The notes under the pieces were generated by a model, which searched no databases, had not been told where the DNA came from, and saw only the letters and a program-made list of their open reading frames with translations. Below are positions 32,759 through 35,348 of a stretch of DNA of 35,348 nucleotides, in pieces. Positions within the stretch are counted from its first letter, which is position 1. The number at the start of each line of letters is the position of its first letter. Source of the DNA: an uncultured Arenicella sp. (GTDB lineage Bacteria > Pseudomonadota > Gammaproteobacteria > Arenicellales > Arenicellaceae). The stretch lies in NCBI GenBank assembly GCA_905479805.1, contig CAJQNY010000018.1, forward strand, positions 1-35,348, given 5' to 3'. A program made the position numbers and the translations under genes.

Positions 32759-33157
32759 TTGCAAAATAAGCGGCTTTTGGTGTACGTTGTTGAGATGAAA
32801 ATTATTGCTGCTATTTTTGTATTATTCGTCGCCCTCTCTCATGTTGGAATCTTGGTTTTAGAAATGTTCTATTGGGATCATGATGTGGGTAGGAAGGTTT
32901 TCTCGATGACGGTAGAGCAATCTGCTATGTCAAAGGTACTTGCCATGAATCAAGGGCTCTATAATGGCTTTCTTGCGGCAGGCTTATTCTGGGGCCTAAT
33001 AAGTAAACGCTTTGACGTTAAGGTGTTTTTCTTAATTTGTGTTATCACCGCTGGAGTCTTTGGTGCGGCAACAGCAAAGGGAACCATTTTATTTACTCAA
33101 GCCATGCCTGCTGCCATTGCGCTTATTGCGGTATATCTTGCTAATAGAAATGCCTGA
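32759..33157 (+). CDS. DUF1304-like small membrane protein; start may be ATG at 32795
   Basis: MKIIAAIFVLFVALSHVGILVLEMFYW...VLAMNQGLYNGFLAAGLFWGL, four hydrophobic segments. Confidence 0.85.
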   Translation: MQNKRLLVYVVEMKIIAAIFVLFVALSHVGILVLEMFYWDHDVGRKVFSMTVEQSAMSKVLAMNQGLYNGFLAAGLFWGLISKRFDVKVFFLICVITAGVFGAATAKGTILFTQAMPAAIALIAVYLANRNA

Positions 33158-33539
33158 AGACAACAAAAATATCGGAAAAATTGCATGGCATGATTTAACC
33201 GTTGATGATGCAGAAGTGGTCAAGGACTTTTACGCCAAGGTGGTTGGTTGGGATGTTGGTGGAGTTTCTATGGGCAATCAAGGTGAGGAATACCAGGATT
33301 ACAACATGAATCTCCCTGGAACTGTTGAGACTGTCGCAGGTGTTTGTCATCGGCGAGGTAGCAACAGTGGTCTGCCACCACAATGGGTTATGTATGTTGG
33401 TGTAGAAGATTCGGCAAAAAGTGCAGAACAATGCATTGCCTCAGGTGGCGAGATCGTAGAAGGCCCACGTGACATTGGAGGCGCAACTTATTATTACTTG
33501 AAGGACCCAGCAGGTGCCGTATTGGCAATTTATTCTTAA
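33150..33539 (+). CDS. VOC (glyoxalase/bleomycin-resistance-like) family protein
   Basis: KIAWHDLTVDDAEVVKDFYAKVVGWDVGGVSMG...GGEIVEGPRDIGGATYYYLKDPAGAVLAIYS. ATG at 33150 overlaps the previous stop; the listed ORF start at 33039 lies inside the DUF1304 gene. Confidence 0.9.
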   Translation: MPEDNKNIGKIAWHDLTVDDAEVVKDFYAKVVGWDVGGVSMGNQGEEYQDYNMNLPGTVETVAGVCHRRGSNSGLPPQWVMYVGVEDSAKSAEQCIASGGEIVEGPRDIGGATYYYLKDPAGAVLAIYS

Positions 33540-33563
33540 GGTGTTTGCCGAACAAATCACGTT

Positions 33564-34268
33564 GTGGACATAGACACGCTAATTGCTCTTTTAGAAGACC
33601 TTGGAAATCCGGAAACTGTAGAATTTAAACGCAAGAAATATGGAATTTTTGCAAGTAATTGTCTCGGGATATATCAAAAGGAATTAAAATCACTAGCAAA
33701 ACAAATTGGTCCTGATAATGAATTAGCGTTGCAGCTATATGATACGGGTATCTATGAAGCGAAACTCTTAGTTCCAAGGATTTATGACCCAAGAGCGATT
33801 AGTAAATTACAAATGAATACGTGGTCAAGGGAGTTTGAGAATTGGGAGATTTGCGATTCTTATTGCATGGGCTTTTTTACTAAAAGCGATTACGCCATCG
33901 ACAAAGCTGTGGACTGGTCAGTGAGTAACAAAGAATTTGTAAAGCGCGCCGGGTTCGCAATTATGGCCGCGTATGGGTTTGCTAACAAAAATGCAGACAA
34001 TACGGTCTTTGAGAAATTTCTTAAGTTGGTCGAAAGAGAAGCGACTGACGACCGGATTTATGTAAAAAAGGCGGTTAACTGGGCACTAAGAAGCATTGGT
34101 AAACGCAATGTAGATCTGCAACATAGCGCCATTGACAGTGCAGTGAGAATTGCTAAATCAGAGAGTAAGGCGGCTCGATGGATAGCGAATGATGCTCTTC
34201 GAGAATTACAGGGAGAGAATGTAAAAGTTCAGGATTACCCGCGATGCATTTATCGGCCTGCTCTTTAA
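33564..34268 (+). CDS. DNA alkylation repair protein, AlkD-like HEAT-repeat family (GTG start)
   Basis: FENWEICDSYCMGFF and YVKKAVNWALRSIGKRN resemble the AlkD Asp/Trp active-site segments; 234 aa, all-helical. Confidence 0.85.
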   Translation: MDIDTLIALLEDLGNPETVEFKRKKYGIFASNCLGIYQKELKSLAKQIGPDNELALQLYDTGIYEAKLLVPRIYDPRAISKLQMNTWSREFENWEICDSYCMGFFTKSDYAIDKAVDWSVSNKEFVKRAGFAIMAAYGFANKNADNTVFEKFLKLVEREATDDRIYVKKAVNWALRSIGKRNVDLQHSAIDSAVRIAKSESKAARWIANDALRELQGENVKVQDYPRCIYRPAL

Positions 34269-34318
34269 AATGGCCAAAGGGTTTAACAAGCTTTAGCACC
34301 GCTAATTCAGGCTAGGTG

Positions 34319-35137
34319 TTAATTTCTCTTATCTAGCCAGTTAACGACTTGTTGATAAATCGCCGGTGCTTCAGGTTCGTTAAATATTTCATGAAAGAGC
34401 CCTTCGTAGATCTCAAGCTCCTTATCATCAGAAGATACCAAATCATGCAGTAACTGTGACCCTTGAGGGTCCGTCATTACATCGGCACTACCGTGCATAA
34501 TTCGGATGGGCAAGGTAATTGCTTTAGCATTTTTCTGGCAGGCTTCCATAGTCTTAAACATTTCAACTAAAAATTTTGCAGATAATTTTTCTTTGCTAAC
34601 CAGAGGATCACCCATATAAGCATCTACCACGCTCTTGTCGCGGCTGATGCAGGAGGCATCAAGGCTTAAGGCACCTAGTTTAGGCATCAGTTTAGATAGT
34701 CCGGTGATTAGAGAGATTTGCCACGCAGGAGGTTGCTGGGGGCTTTGAATTGCTGACCCTGATAGCAGTGCGCCTTTGAACAGATCCTGGTGATGTATGA
34801 GTAAATCCGTCGTGATCAGCCCACCCATGCTATGACCAATAATAAAGCAGTCAATCTCTGGGTAGGATTCTCGAGCGTGTTTGTGTAGGGACAGCACCGC
34901 TGTACGATAATTCTCAAAACTACTTATATGACCCCGCACTCCGTCTGAACGCCCATGGCCTGGTAAATCTAGTGAGCACACAGCGTATCCGGCACTGTTT
35001 AGCGCTTCGGCTAGGGCAGTGTAACGTTCACAATGTTCACCCAAGCCGTGGACCAATAGTACAACCGCCTTAGGCGAAGCAGCGCTAGGCCAGTGACGAA
35101 AATAAAGACCATCTTCTACATATTGAGTTTGCTTCAT
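34319..35137 (-). CDS. Alpha/beta hydrolase, monoacylglycerol lipase / lysophospholipase-like
   Basis: AVVLLVHGLGEHCERYTALAEALNSAGYAVCSLDLPGHGRSDGVRGHI, FIIGHSMGGLITTDLLI, IMHGSADVMTDPQGSQLL. Confidence 0.92.
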   Translation of the reverse strand: MKQTQYVEDGLYFRHWPSAASPKAVVLLVHGLGEHCERYTALAEALNSAGYAVCSLDLPGHGRSDGVRGHISSFENYRTAVLSLHKHARESYPEIDCFIIGHSMGGLITTDLLIHHQDLFKGALLSGSAIQSPQQPPAWQISLITGLSKLMPKLGALSLDASCISRDKSVVDAYMGDPLVSKEKLSAKFLVEMFKTMEACQKNAKAITLPIRIMHGSADVMTDPQGSQLLHDLVSSDDKELEIYEGLFHEIFNEPEAPAIYQQVVNWLDKRN

Positions 35138-35198
35138 AAATTAACCTACGGTGTTCGATCAAATATAAGTTTTTAGTGTTAGTGGCCAGAAAACAAAA

Positions 35199-35348
35199 AT
35201 GAACTTTTGGAATGCGCTTGTTTGTGAAGCGATGAGCTTTCTTGGTTTTCTAAAGCTGAATAAAACTGTCTTTCTATGGAAACTAGCTCTTCACTGCGTT
35301 GCGTATGGCGAAGTACCAACGATATCTTGTGTACATCGTTTAACAGCT
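35199..35348 (+). CDS. Possible start of an ORF truncated by the window end
   Basis: ATG at 35199 with 50 codons open to the last base (MNFWNALVCEAMSFLGFLKLNKTVFLWKLALHCVAYGEVPTISCVHRLTA). No family recognised. Confidence 0.2.
   Translation, partial: MNFWNALVCEAMSFLGFLKLNKTVFLWKLALHCVAYGEVPTISCVHRLTA

Overview
The window is a dense, largely conserved chromosomal region of gammaproteobacterial type (taxon inferred from gene order and protein sequence). Gene order on the + strand: 3' part of yidC, mnmE, a cupin gene, mnmG, rsmG, parA, parB, the complete F-type ATP synthase operon atpIBEFHAGDC, lemA, a long M48 metallopeptidase, and a small membrane protein. A minus-strand membrane pyrophosphatase (hppA) follows, divergent from a soluble pyrophosphatase (ppa). 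Next come xerC/DUF484/dapF (minus), a YrfG-like HAD hydrolase (+), a lipase-like hydrolase/uvrD/glmS/glmU (minus), pdxA/rsmA (+), a DUF1304/VOC/AlkD-like cluster (+), and a monoacylglycerol-lipase-like gene (minus). I found no CRISPR array, transposon, prophage, rRNA or tRNA, and no clearly new multi-gene defence or mobile system. The observations most worth checking are non-coding or subtype-level: abutting hairpins between atpA and atpG; an identical 15-nt AU-rich element upstream of atpE and atpA; a 19-bp tandem repeat between atpI and atpB; a probable leaderless pdxA transcript; a membrane pyrophosphatase with K+-dependent (possibly Na+-pumping) signature residues beside a proton-type ATP synthase; and a LemA/extended M48 peptidase/small membrane protein locus. 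All family calls come from reading the translations, with no database search.
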